In this document: one piece after another, positions 1-5,513 of the stretch
Layout of the letters: each line of letters opens with the position of its first letter
Numbering within the stretch: position 1 is the first letter of the stretch
The notes under the pieces: model-generated
Seen by the model: only the letters and a program-made list of their open reading frames with translations
Told to the model about the DNA's origin: nothing
The model's database searches: none
DNA from: Phycisphaerae bacterium
GTDB lineage: Bacteria; Planctomycetota; Phycisphaerae; SM23-33
NCBI GenBank assembly: GCA_030610965.1
Contig: JAUWQU010000318.1
Span: 1 to 5,513 of the forward strand
Direction of reading: 5' to 3'
Length of the DNA stretch: 5,513 nt
Program-made: the position numbers and the translations under genes

Positions 1-1595
1 ATGCCGGCATAGGAAACGTCCTCGTTGTAGTTCATGTACAGATGCACGGCGCCGCAGATCACCACGCCAAGCATCATCACGCCAAGCAGGACCCATGCCA
101 GCCGGGCTCGACGCCGGGGATTGGCTTCTTCATCCATGCCCAGCGCATGGGTTCCAAGCCCGGTGGCGCTGATCCGCGAGGCGTCTTGGAAGAACAACGT
201 CGGGACCATCGAGAACAACACCGTCGGCCCGCTGAGCCAGGACACCGGCAGTAGCCGTATCAGATGGTGGACGCCCGCGCATTGTATGCTCATAAACGGG
301 ATGCCCGTCTCGGCCACCAGCCGGGCGATCACCAGCGAAGCCATGAAACCGACCACAACGAACGCCACCGCCGCGACGGGCTGGACACCGATCCACACCA
401 GCCACCCGGCCGCACCGGCGAAGCCGATAGCTAAAGTCCAGCCGGCGGCGCGGTTGTAGTAGTCGTTGTCACTCCCCGATCGGCGGAACATTGCTCTGAA
501 CACCCGCGCCCATTGACTGCGGCCAAGCCAGAGCACGCCGATGGCCAACGCCACCAGCGACCCGGTGTGCTGGTCGTCGATCACGCCGGTGTTGTAGGGC
601 GGATAGTATGCCTTGTTGACCACGGCATAGCCCACATACAACAGGTGGAAGAAAACGATTGAGAATCCGATTCGACTGGGCATGAAGAAGGTCACGCCGA
701 TGATCAGGAACACAATCTGGTTGGTCTTGATGCCGCTGGTGTCGTCGACGTGCTGCAGCACCCCTTCAGTAAAGAGGCTGCTGAGGTTCCACTTCAGCGG
801 GATCGCCGGGACCTTCGTCGGCATGTACACGTTCGCCCCCTGCAGGCAGTACAGGAGGACCACCATGCCGGCGCCGATCCAGAACGACTTCGTGCGGAAC
901 AACCCCCCCACGAGTCGCGCCTCTTCAGGCGGTTCCAGCAGACGCTGCTGCAAGCCCCGCAGCGGGAACGCCAGGCGCTCGTTGTGACGCCACTGCGGCA
1001 AGACGACCATCGCCAGACCGACCATCATCGCCATCGAGAACAGGGCCATCACGCCCCAGGAAGCCAGCGGCCCGGTCCATTTGTGCCAGGGGATTTCCTC
1101 GCCGGGGGGAAGCTTACGGAGGAAGTAGTTCGAGGCCGATGTATCCTTGCCGTAGCCCAACTCGTCCGGGAACAGGCTTTCGGGCACCCCGACCTTCTCC
1201 ACCGATTCGGCGAGCGCCGAATTGGTGTTGATTTGCGTGTTGTTGAACGCGATCGAGTACGGCAATTGCCGCAGCAAGCCGTAGCTGCTCACGACCGCCG
1301 CCATCAGCACGATGGAGAACACCAACGCCAATTGCCTGCGATCCAGGGCCAGCGTGCGGCTGCTGCCGGTGGTGAGCTTGCTGATCAGCCGAAGAACGGG
1401 GTTGATCAGCAGCACCAGCACCAGGATCACGAACAGCGAGCTGACGGGCAGGAACGAGTCCGAAACCAATCCGGTGTCGATCAGGAAGTTGACATACGGC
1501 GTGATGACCCAGATGAACACCGAGCCGATCAAGCCGATGGCCAGGGCAACAAGGGTTCGCGTCCACGGATAGCCCTTCTCGTGTGTATCAGTCAC
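1..1595 (-). CDS. DUF6785/DUF6784-type polytopic membrane protein, 3' end outside window
   Basis: This is a predicted integral membrane protein of unknown function; 531 codons are visible and the C-terminus lies beyond the left edge. Reading in from a GTG at 1595, about ten hydrophobic helices are seen, near residues 16-39, 53-71, 87-107, 178-200, 238-256, 293-325, 345-358, 384-403, 405-427 and 499-520. A non-membrane stretch (about 110-175) follows the third helix. Recognisable motifs are ERLAFPLRGL (206-215) after helix 4, FFMPSRIGFSIVFFHLL (303-319), and ETGIPFM (429-435). These resemble the paired DUF6785/DUF6784 proteins common in planctomycetes and relatives. The large polytopic form suggests a transporter, but no substrate can be assigned. 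GTG is chosen because GAAGGG lies 8 bases upstream and no ATG or GTG occurs in the preceding in-frame codons examined. It lies downstream of the lyase gene on the same strand, after a 420-base gap, so it may have its own promoter. The family call is from memory of motifs, not a search. Confidence 0.8.
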   Translation of the reverse strand, partial: MTDTHEKGYPWTRTLVALAIGLIGSVFIWVITPYVNFLIDTGLVSDSFLPVSSLFVILVLVLLINPVLRLISKLTTGSSRTLALDRRQLALVFSIVLMAAVVSSYGLLRQLPYSIAFNNTQINTNSALAESVEKVGVPESLFPDELGYGKDTSASNYFLRKLPPGEEIPWHKWTGPLASWGVMALFSMAMMVGLAMVVLPQWRHNERLAFPLRGLQQRLLEPPEEARLVGGLFRTKSFWIGAGMVVLLYCLQGANVYMPTKVPAIPLKWNLSSLFTEGVLQHVDDTSGIKTNQIVFLIIGVTFFMPSRIGFSIVFFHLLYVGYAVVNKAYYPPYNTGVIDDQHTGSLVALAIGVLWLGRSQWARVFRAMFRRSGSDNDYYNRAAGWTLAIGFAGAAGWLVWIGVQPVAAVAFVVVGFMASLVIARLVAETGIPFMSIQCAGVHHLIRLLPVSWLSGPTVLFSMVPTLFFQDASRISATGLGTHALGMDEEANPRRRARLAWVLLGVMMLGVVICGAVHLYMNYNEDVSYAG

Positions 1596-1603
1596 TCCCT
1601 TGG

Positions 1604-1609
1604 CCCTTC
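1604..1609 (-). promoter_or_regulatory. Ribosome binding site of the membrane protein gene
   Basis: On the minus strand GAAGGG is followed by 8 bases and then GTG at 1595. This supports the GTG start. A second purine stretch, AAGGGA, directly abuts the GTG and is too close to serve. Confidence 0.5.
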
Positions 1610-1620
1610 GGTTCGGAAGC

Positions 1621-1636
1621 GGCCGCGCTCGCGGCC
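1621..1636. promoter_or_regulatory. GC-rich hairpin just upstream of the GTG start
   Basis: The bases GGCCGC and GCGGCC are perfectly complementary around a 4-base loop. The hairpin ends 11 bases before the Shine-Dalgarno sequence of the membrane protein gene. No T-run follows on the minus strand, so it does not look like an intrinsic terminator. It could affect leader folding or translation, or be chance in GC-rich DNA. Confidence 0.3.
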
Positions 1637-1686
1637 TGTCAGGCTGGCGAAGGTGAAGGCCATCTCGATTGGTGCCGCTGATCCAT

Positions 1687-1786
1687 TGACCGAGAGTTCC
1701 TGGATGGCTTCCAGCCGACGACCGCCGTCGACCTTTCTGACGATTCTATGACCGATCCCAGCATTCGCAAGCGCCTATTCTGTTGG
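1687..1786 (-). repeat. Leader element, copy A (upstream of the membrane protein gene)
   Basis: This 100-base stretch aligns without gaps to 3938-4037, the leader of the lyase gene, with about 71 of 100 bases identical. AGGCGCTTGC is 10/10 identical. The next 10 bases are almost unrelated (2/10), and the following 60 bases match at 49/60. The core holds a hairpin (1714-1732) with 7-bp arms and loop GCGGT; one pair is G-U where copy B has G-C. The element ends 91 bases before the GTG start. In one minus-strand frame it reads IGHRIVRKVDGGRRLEAI, similar to the matching peptide in copy B, but in copy A that frame has a TAG at 1775-1777. It may be a structured leader RNA, a remnant of coding sequence, or a dispersed repeat. 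Confidence 0.6.
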
Positions 1787-1932
1787 ATGACGGGACAATC
1801 GGGCTGTGCCCGGGCCATGATGTCGCCCAGACCGACCCCTCCGACCTCCGATCTGGACAGAACCCGATTCCGGGAACAGCGCCCAACTGGCAAATTACAG
1901 ATATGGCAATGTCTTAGGGACGTATGTGGAAC

Positions 1933-1952
1933 TCGTCATGACGATCATGATC
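1933..1952. promoter_or_regulatory. Overlapping palindromes, possible operator
   Basis: TCGTCATGACGA (1933-1944) is a perfect 12-base palindrome. GATCATGATC (1943-1952) is a perfect 10-base palindrome sharing two bases with it. Both are centred on CATG and lie in the gap upstream of the membrane protein gene. Such symmetry is typical of sites for dimeric repressors, but no matching regulator is in the window, so this is only a candidate operator. Confidence 0.3.
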
Positions 1953-1996
1953 AGATGTCTGCGAAGCGGACAAGAATGCTGGTTCATCCAAGGGCA

Positions 1997-2011
1997 GCGC
2001 GAAAAGCGCGC
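1997..2011 (-). terminator. Possible 3' hairpin after the lyase gene
   Basis: Arms of GCGCG and CGCGC around a 5-base loop (CTTTT on the minus strand) begin 4 bases after the lyase stop codon. The stem is short, and the sequence after it lacks the T-run of a classical intrinsic terminator. It may be a weak terminator or an mRNA 3'-end structure. Confidence 0.3.
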
Positions 2012-2015
2012 CTGT

Positions 2016-3917
2016 CTACCTTTTGAGCCTAAGTGCGGGTGAAAGGCGAATGGTGCGTCGGTAGCCGCCCGCGCCCGTCACCTCGACGGCGTATCCCTTG
2101 GCCTTCTCCCGGCGGATCGCCAGGCCCAGCTTCTTGCCGCCGGGGTTGAGGGCCGCCACCTGCAGGTTGTCGTGGTATCCGTCCGCGCTCATCCAGCGAA
2201 AGATGGTGGTCTGCGGACCCGGCACGGTGGGCATGCCTAAGGACTGCTGCATCACCGCGTCGCCGAGGGCCGCAAAGGTCATCGTCATCCGTTCCTTGCC
2301 GCTCTTGAGGGCCACCCAGTTCCGCCCGCGCGTGCTGTCGGCGAAGGTGTGGAAGCGCGACTCCATCCAGTGGCGGTCCGCCGGGTTGGCCGAATGCACG
2401 CGGTCGATCACCAGCCAGTAGGCGTTCTCCACCATCAGGAAGAGCCGGCCGATAAACAGGTCCCTCCAACTCGGCAGGTAGACGTGGGACCCATCAACGC
2501 GGATGCCGAGGATGCCCTTGCCCTCGACCACCTCGGTGGCGTCGCAGACGGCATTGGTGTTGCAGCCGAGGCCGTCGACGAAGAGGGTGCTCTTGGATGC
2601 CGCGCTGCGGCCGTAGATGTCGTGGCCGCGATTGGTGTAAGCCACCGGGCTGCTGCCGGCCTGGTCGGTGATCATCCGTTCGCCGTTGACCATGCACTTG
2701 AAACTGAGCAGATCGAGATGGCCGTGGCCGGTGATCTTGCTCGATCCGCCGCGGGCGGAGAGCCGCAAGGTCGGGAAGACGGCATCGTCGGCCAGGGCAG
2801 CCCAGCCCAGCCCCTCGTAGACCCGGGCCACCGGCGTCTTCTTTCTGGCGTGCGACTCCTTGAGTTTCGCCATCTCCCGCACAGTGGGAATGTCGTCGGC
2901 GGCGAAGAGAATGCCGCCCGTGGCAAGCCGGTCCAGTTGACTGCGCTGTTTCGTTCTGACCTCGACCCGATCCGGCAGCCAGGCGGCGGCCGCGAGGGCC
3001 GCGTCGTGCTGGTTCGTGCGTTTGGCGAGCATGAAGTAGAAGCCGCCCGGCCCCCAGCCGTCGTTGTCGCCGAAGGTGATGCCGGTGAAGTCGAGGGGGA
3101 ACAAGAGCGACTTGCCAAGTTCCTTGATCTTGAGTGCGGGGTGTTTCCGGCCTGTGGCGTGCTCCCAGCTCAGCAGGTAGCGGATGGCATAGTGCATGCC
3201 GTAGTTCCAGTAGCCGGTCCCCTCGTGGCATCCGCCGCCGTTTTGAATGTAGGACTTGAAATACTCGCCCAGGGATTCCTCCACGAAGGGAATGAGTTTG
3301 CGGGCCTCGGGGATGTCGTCGTAAAACGCCAACGCCATCATGCCCATGCCGCCGCAGCAGACCCCGTTCCAATTGGACCAGTTCTTGAACGCCCACCAAG
3401 GCGGGGTCTCCAGGCACTTGACCGACTCTTTCATGTAGAAGCGGTCCAGCACCTCGAAGAATACCTGCTGCTCTTGTGAGGTCATCTCAGGCCGGAACAG
3501 GTCATACATCAGCCCGATATCGGCGGCGTGCTCGCCGTAGCTCAGACAGTAAGGCATCTCCACCTCGGCCGGGGTGTTGTGTCTGGCCTCGCAGCTTATG
3601 TGGTTCCAGGTCATCAGGTTTGCCAGGTGCCTCAGCGCGGCCTTGCGATACTTCGGCGCGCCGGTCAGCACCCACGCGGTGGTGAGGCACTGCAGATGGC
3701 TCGCGACGGCCCGCGACCGTCCTTGATGCGGATAGTGCGTCCCCCCTTCGTTCTCCGCAACGGGCCTGGCCCGCACGAGCCAGTCGGCGTCCGCGAGCAC
3801 CCTCGCGGCCTGGGACCGCAGAAACGGGCTGTGCAGCTTGTCCTTGAGATGGAGGGCGGTATCCTCGCTGACAAAGAGTCGGGGGGAGTCTTTCAGTCTG
3901 AGCGTCTTGGCGGACAT
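2016..3917 (-). CDS. Heparinase II/III-like polysaccharide lyase family protein
   Basis: This complete 633-residue protein matches the usual plan of heparinase II/III-like and alginate-lyase-like enzymes, which cleave uronic-acid-containing polysaccharides by beta-elimination. An N-terminal alpha/alpha-toroid part covers roughly residues 30-350 and a C-terminal beta-sandwich roughly 370-630. Family-like motifs are NWNGVCCGG (182-190); HEGTGYWNYG (231-240), with tyrosines at 236 and 239 as catalytic candidates; and GHGHLD (397-402), with His398 and His400 as candidates for catalysis or metal binding. The substrate cannot be told from sequence. The ATG at 3917 is the first usable start: the frame is open upstream back to a TAG at 4062-4064 but contains no ATG, GTG or TTG. 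GAAGGA (3931-3936) lies 13 bases before it, a rather long spacing; AGGA also sits 2 bases before it. No signal peptide is seen (the N-terminus is MSAKTLRLKD), which is unusual for a lyase of extracellular glycans and suggests action on imported oligosaccharides. Confidence 0.87.
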   Translation of the reverse strand: MSAKTLRLKDSPRLFVSEDTALHLKDKLHSPFLRSQAARVLADADWLVRARPVAENEGGTHYPHQGRSRAVASHLQCLTTAWVLTGAPKYRKAALRHLANLMTWNHISCEARHNTPAEVEMPYCLSYGEHAADIGLMYDLFRPEMTSQEQQVFFEVLDRFYMKESVKCLETPPWWAFKNWSNWNGVCCGGMGMMALAFYDDIPEARKLIPFVEESLGEYFKSYIQNGGGCHEGTGYWNYGMHYAIRYLLSWEHATGRKHPALKIKELGKSLLFPLDFTGITFGDNDGWGPGGFYFMLAKRTNQHDAALAAAAWLPDRVEVRTKQRSQLDRLATGGILFAADDIPTVREMAKLKESHARKKTPVARVYEGLGWAALADDAVFPTLRLSARGGSSKITGHGHLDLLSFKCMVNGERMITDQAGSSPVAYTNRGHDIYGRSAASKSTLFVDGLGCNTNAVCDATEVVEGKGILGIRVDGSHVYLPSWRDLFIGRLFLMVENAYWLVIDRVHSANPADRHWMESRFHTFADSTRGRNWVALKSGKERMTMTFAALGDAVMQQSLGMPTVPGPQTTIFRWMSADGYHDNLQVAALNPGGKKLGLAIRREKAKGYAVEVTGAGGYRRTIRLSPALRLKR

Positions 3918-3937
3918 GTTCCTGTCGAGTTCCTTCT

Positions 3938-4037
3938 CAGCGGGGATTTCCCGGATGGCCTCTTGCCGACGACCACCGTCGGCCTTCCTGGCGATTCTAC
4001 CGCCGATCGGGAGGTCAGCAAGCGCCTTTTCTGCTCC
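3938..4037 (-). repeat. Leader element, copy B (upstream of the lyase gene)
   Basis: This is the partner of the copy at 1687-1786, same strand. It fills most of the 144 bases between the broken kinase stop (4062) and the lyase ATG (3917), ending 20 bases before the ATG and directly abutting the GAAGGA purine stretch. Its hairpin (3965-3983) is a perfect 7-bp stem, GCCGACG/CGTCGGC, with loop GTGGT. A second possible pairing joins GGCG (4023-4026) with CGCC (3990-3993); copy A keeps this with one G-U pair. One frame, which is also the lyase frame, is open throughout and reads IGGRIARKADGGRRQEAI, 14/18 identical to the same frame of copy A. No start codon opens that frame. Confidence 0.6.
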
Positions 4038-4061
4038 ACGGCGATGCGCACGTACTTGGGC

Positions 4062-4474
4062 CTACCCGGCCATGCGCTCCAGCACATCTTTCAGCGTGCC
4101 GGCGAAGGGGCCGGGGGGTTCCATTTTCAGCGAAACGATGGCGGCGGCGAACTTGAGGGCTTCGGCGGGGGGGGGTATGCCAGCCGGCGGGCCATGTAGC
4201 CGGCGAAGGTGGTGTCGCCGCGGCCGGTGCGGCCGACGATATTGCGGTTGGTGAAGGGTTCGAAGAGTGTCTCGCCGTTCGCCCTGGCCAGGACGCCGTC
4301 GTCGCGGGTGATCACCACCTCGGGGCAGCCCCAGTCGGGACACTCCTCGTGCGCCCCGCGAATGCCCAGCATGCCGTTGGAGAGCGAGAACGTGGTGCCC
4401 AGCTTGCCCTCGAGTTCGCGTTTGGTTGATTGTACCCAGTACCGTTGTTTCGGATCTCTTGGTTCGATGTTCAT
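4062..4474 (-). pseudogene. Broken chimera: GH65 phosphorylase N-terminus joined to PfkB kinase C-terminus, frameshifted
   Basis: Starting at ATG 4474, residues 1 to about 45 resemble the beginning of GH65 glycoside phosphorylases (the kojibiose/maltose phosphorylase type), notably LGTTFSLSNGMLGIRGAHEE (25-44). From about residue 46-51 the sequence becomes the end of a PfkB-family sugar kinase: PEVVITRDDG (51-60), then NRNIVGRTGRGDTTF (76-90), where GRGD with Asp87 matches the family's catalytic signature. The frame then passes a run of nine C (4167-4175) and stops early at 4127 after 115 residues. In the shifted frame the kinase end continues as AEALKFAAAIVSLKM and finishes at TAG 4062-4064. 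One added or two removed bases in the run would restore it. Both parent domains are missing nearly everything: the GH65 catalytic barrel and the kinase N-terminal lobe. A functional product is unlikely. A deletion between neighbouring genes or a misassembly would both explain it. No good ribosome binding site precedes the ATG. Confidence 0.75.
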
Positions 4475-4582
4475 GGGGGCATCGTAATCAAGGCGGCACG
4501 CGGCCGACAGGGCCTTGTTGCGACGTTCCACGTCGGGAGATTTCACTGGGTCTTTGGCGTGGGAAGGTGTTAGGTTTGCGGC
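4475..4582. other. Divergent intergenic region
   Basis: These 108 bases separate the minus-strand GH65/PfkB remnant from the plus-strand TIM barrel gene, so promoters for both directions should lie here. No convincing -35/-10 pair is visible on either strand. The notable element is the inverted repeat near its middle. A weak TTAGG lies 7-8 bases before the plus-strand ATG. Confidence 0.5.
4521..4535. promoter_or_regulatory. Inverted repeat, candidate operator between divergent genes
   Basis: CGACGT and ACGTCG form perfect 6-base arms around a TCC spacer. The site is 47 bases upstream of the TIM barrel start and 46 bases upstream of the GH65 remnant start, central to the divergent region, where a regulator could control both directions. 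No regulator gene is in the window. Confidence 0.35.
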
Positions 4583-5356
4583 ATGAAGTCTAATCGCAAG
4601 AGTATCTATATCGGCACGGTCTGTCTGGAACCGACGCGCTGGGGGAGCCGTCAGCCCTCGCTTGCGGTGAGTGACTGGTTGAAGCGTTTTGAGGCCGATG
4701 GGTTTGATGGCGTTGAGTTGTGGGAGTTCCACTACCTGGCGGCCGATGAGGCGGAGCAGGAGCGGCTGGTTGCTGCTGCGGCCCCGGTGGCCATCTACAA
4801 CTCATATGTAGGATTTGCGGACGAAGATGCGGAAGCGCGCGCAAAGGTGGCCGAGGCGATCGCCCGGCTGCGGGCAAAGGCCGTTAAATACAATCTTGGT
4901 GGAGATGCGACAAAGCTGGACGAATACCGCCGCAACCTGCTGGCCTGGGCAGAGCAAGTGTCCCCCTCGTGTCGGCTGCTCTGCGAGTGTCATCCGGGAA
5001 CGGTACTGGAGAACGTTGAGGATGCGGTGGCCTTCTTCAAAGACCTTGATCCGGAGCGGTTCGGGGTGATTGCGCATGTGTCGGGCGATGCGGAGGTGCT
5101 GAAGCCCTGGTTCGTCGGCTTCCATGGGCGCGTTCAGCACCTGCATGTGCAGATGCGCGGCCCCGAGAGTGATCCGACGGTTCCCGAGAATCGGCCTCCA
5201 TTCGATGCTTGCTTCGATGTGGCGAAGGCGCATGGTTACCAGGGAAGTGTGGCCATCGAGTTCTCGCGGGGGGTCGGCAGGGACGAGGACATGGAGACGA
5301 TCTATCGGAATGCGTGTGCGGATTTGGCGTACTGCCGGGAGGCGTTGGGATGCTGA
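4583..5356 (+). CDS. Sugar phosphate isomerase/epimerase-like protein (xylose-isomerase-like TIM barrel)
   Basis: This 257-residue protein has the length and motifs of the xylose-isomerase-like TIM barrel superfamily (AP_endonuc_2 type), metal-dependent enzymes that isomerise or epimerise sugars and related compounds. It has an N-terminal strand IYIGTVCL (8-15), then GFDGVELWEFHYL (40-52) with Glu45, LLCECHPGT (132-140) with Glu135 and His137, GVIAHVSGD (161-169), VQHLHVQMR (184-192) with His188, and GSVAIEFSRG (221-230) with Glu226. Glu135, His165, His188 and Glu226 are plausible metal-site residues by analogy with the fold. No signal peptide is seen, so it is likely cytoplasmic. The ATG at 4583 follows a weak purine stretch, and no upstream in-frame start is better placed. 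The next gene begins inside its last codons, indicating an operon. The exact substrate is unknown; a sugar or sugar acid in the same catabolic set is likely. Confidence 0.85.
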   Translation: MKSNRKSIYIGTVCLEPTRWGSRQPSLAVSDWLKRFEADGFDGVELWEFHYLAADEAEQERLVAAAAPVAIYNSYVGFADEDAEARAKVAEAIARLRAKAVKYNLGGDATKLDEYRRNLLAWAEQVSPSCRLLCECHPGTVLENVEDAVAFFKDLDPERFGVIAHVSGDAEVLKPWFVGFHGRVQHLHVQMRGPESDPTVPENRPPFDACFDVAKAHGYQGSVAIEFSRGVGRDEDMETIYRNACADLAYCREALGC

Positions 5357-5513
5357 AGATCCTTCATGTGACGAATCGTTGCTCGCAGATTGCGGCGGAT
5401 GGGCCGTTCGCCGATGCGCTGCGGGAGTTGGGTGAGCTGGTGTTGCTTGAGCAGGCGCGCGAGCTTGGCGATGACGAGGTGGCCGCGCAGATGCGCGAGG
5501 CGGATGTGCTGAT
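5350..5513 (+). CDS. Likely D-isomer-specific 2-hydroxyacid dehydrogenase, N-terminal part, cut by window edge
   Basis: Only the first 54 codons are visible. They begin MLKILHVTNR, followed by an amphipathic stretch and EAD(V)LI near residues 50-54. A beta-strand start, a charged helix and an 'ireADvLi' end match the first segment of the substrate-binding domain of NAD-dependent 2-hydroxyacid dehydrogenases. The ATG at 5350 overlaps the preceding gene's stop by 7 bases (ATGCTGA), so translation is probably coupled and the two proteins likely act in one pathway: an isomerised sugar acid or keto acid would be a fitting substrate. The NAD-binding GxGxxG motif and catalytic residues lie outside the window. 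A Rossmann-type glycosyltransferase start is a less likely alternative. Confidence 0.6.
   Translation, partial: MLKILHVTNRCSQIAADGPFADALRELGELVLLEQARELGDDEVAAQMREADVL

Larger units (their letters stand above)
1596..2015. other. Intergenic region between lyase and membrane protein genes
   Basis: No convincing gene is seen in these 420 bases. Short open frames on both strands lack recognisable protein features and have no good ribosome binding site. In minus-strand order it holds a hairpin just after the lyase stop, a pair of overlapping palindromes, an AT-richer patch around 1885-1930 that could hold a promoter (no clear -35/-10 pair seen), leader element A, and a GC hairpin before the GTG. 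The length and content suggest an independent, regulated transcription start for the membrane protein gene. Confidence 0.5.

Noticed and set aside
750..1751. Long plus-strand open frame (333 codons)
   Set aside because: It lies antisense to the membrane protein gene, whose helices and motifs are clear. Its product is rich in Q, H and R with no recognisable domain, as expected of a shadow frame in GC-rich DNA.
1639..1893. Minus-strand open frame (84 codons) through leader element A
   Set aside because: Only 1 of 11 core differences between the two element copies falls at a third codon position in this frame, which argues against it being translated.
2349..3479. Long plus-strand open frame (376 codons)
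   Set aside because: It is fully antisense to the lyase gene, which carries conserved motifs throughout; there is no recognisable domain on the plus strand.
3528..4199. Plus-strand open frame across the lyase 5' end, the leader and the kinase remnant
   Set aside because: It crosses three differently evolving regions and has no family features. In the shared element, differences in this frame are nearly all amino-acid changing.
4515..4543. TTGTTG and GAGATT as a -35/-10 promoter for the TIM barrel gene
   Set aside because: The spacing is acceptable but the -10 hexamer is a poor match, and promoter consensus in this lineage is uncertain.
4127..4732. A longer minus-strand start at 4732 for the GH65/PfkB chimera
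   Set aside because: The extra N-terminus lies antisense to the TIM barrel gene and across the divergent gap. GH65-like sequence begins only after the ATG at 4474.
1..5513. CRISPR array, tRNA, rRNA, insertion sequence or attachment site
   Set aside because: No short regularly spaced repeats, no cloverleaf or rRNA-like sequence, no transposase-like frame and no paired terminal repeats were seen. The only sizeable repeat is the leader element pair.

Overview
The window is GC-rich and densely coded. Its gene set is a predicted polytopic membrane protein of the DUF6785/DUF6784 type, a heparinase II/III-like lyase, a sugar isomerase-like TIM barrel, a 2-hydroxyacid dehydrogenase, and remnants of a GH65 phosphorylase and a PfkB kinase. 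This suggests a polysaccharide-degrading member of the PVC group, most likely Planctomycetota (Phycisphaerae-like). That placement is inferred from gene content; no rRNA or marker gene is present.

Layout. Positions 1-1595 (minus strand) hold the N-terminal 531 codons of the membrane protein, which runs off the left edge. Positions 1596-2015 are a 420-base gap with a leader element, a GC hairpin, palindromes and a possible terminator hairpin. Positions 2016-3917 (minus) encode a complete 633-residue heparinase II/III-like protein. Positions 3918-4061 are a 144-base leader carrying a second copy of the same element. Positions 4062-4474 (minus) hold a broken chimeric gene: the first ~45 codons of a GH65 glycoside phosphorylase joined in frame to the C-terminal end of a PfkB sugar kinase, then put out of frame at a run of nine G/C bases. 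Positions 4475-4582 are a divergent intergenic region with a perfect 6+6 inverted repeat. On the plus strand, 4583-5356 is a xylose-isomerase-like TIM barrel protein, and 5350-5513 is the overlapping start of a likely 2-hydroxyacid dehydrogenase.

How it fits together (inference). The minus-strand genes look like saccharide breakdown (lyase) plus membrane transport or handling (DUF6785). The plus-strand pair looks like metabolism of the released sugar or sugar acid. The GH65/PfkB remnant points to a former phosphorylase-kinase step that was lost by deletion, or to a misassembly.

The most interesting signal is a ~100-nt element found twice in the same orientation (1687-1786 and 3938-4037), each copy upstream of a minus-strand start codon. 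The copies align without gaps at about 71% identity (49/60 in the core). They share a 7-bp hairpin in which the one stem difference is G-C versus G-U, and one reading frame gives similar peptides in both. Whether it is a structured leader RNA, a remnant of coding sequence or a dispersed repeat cannot be settled from this window.
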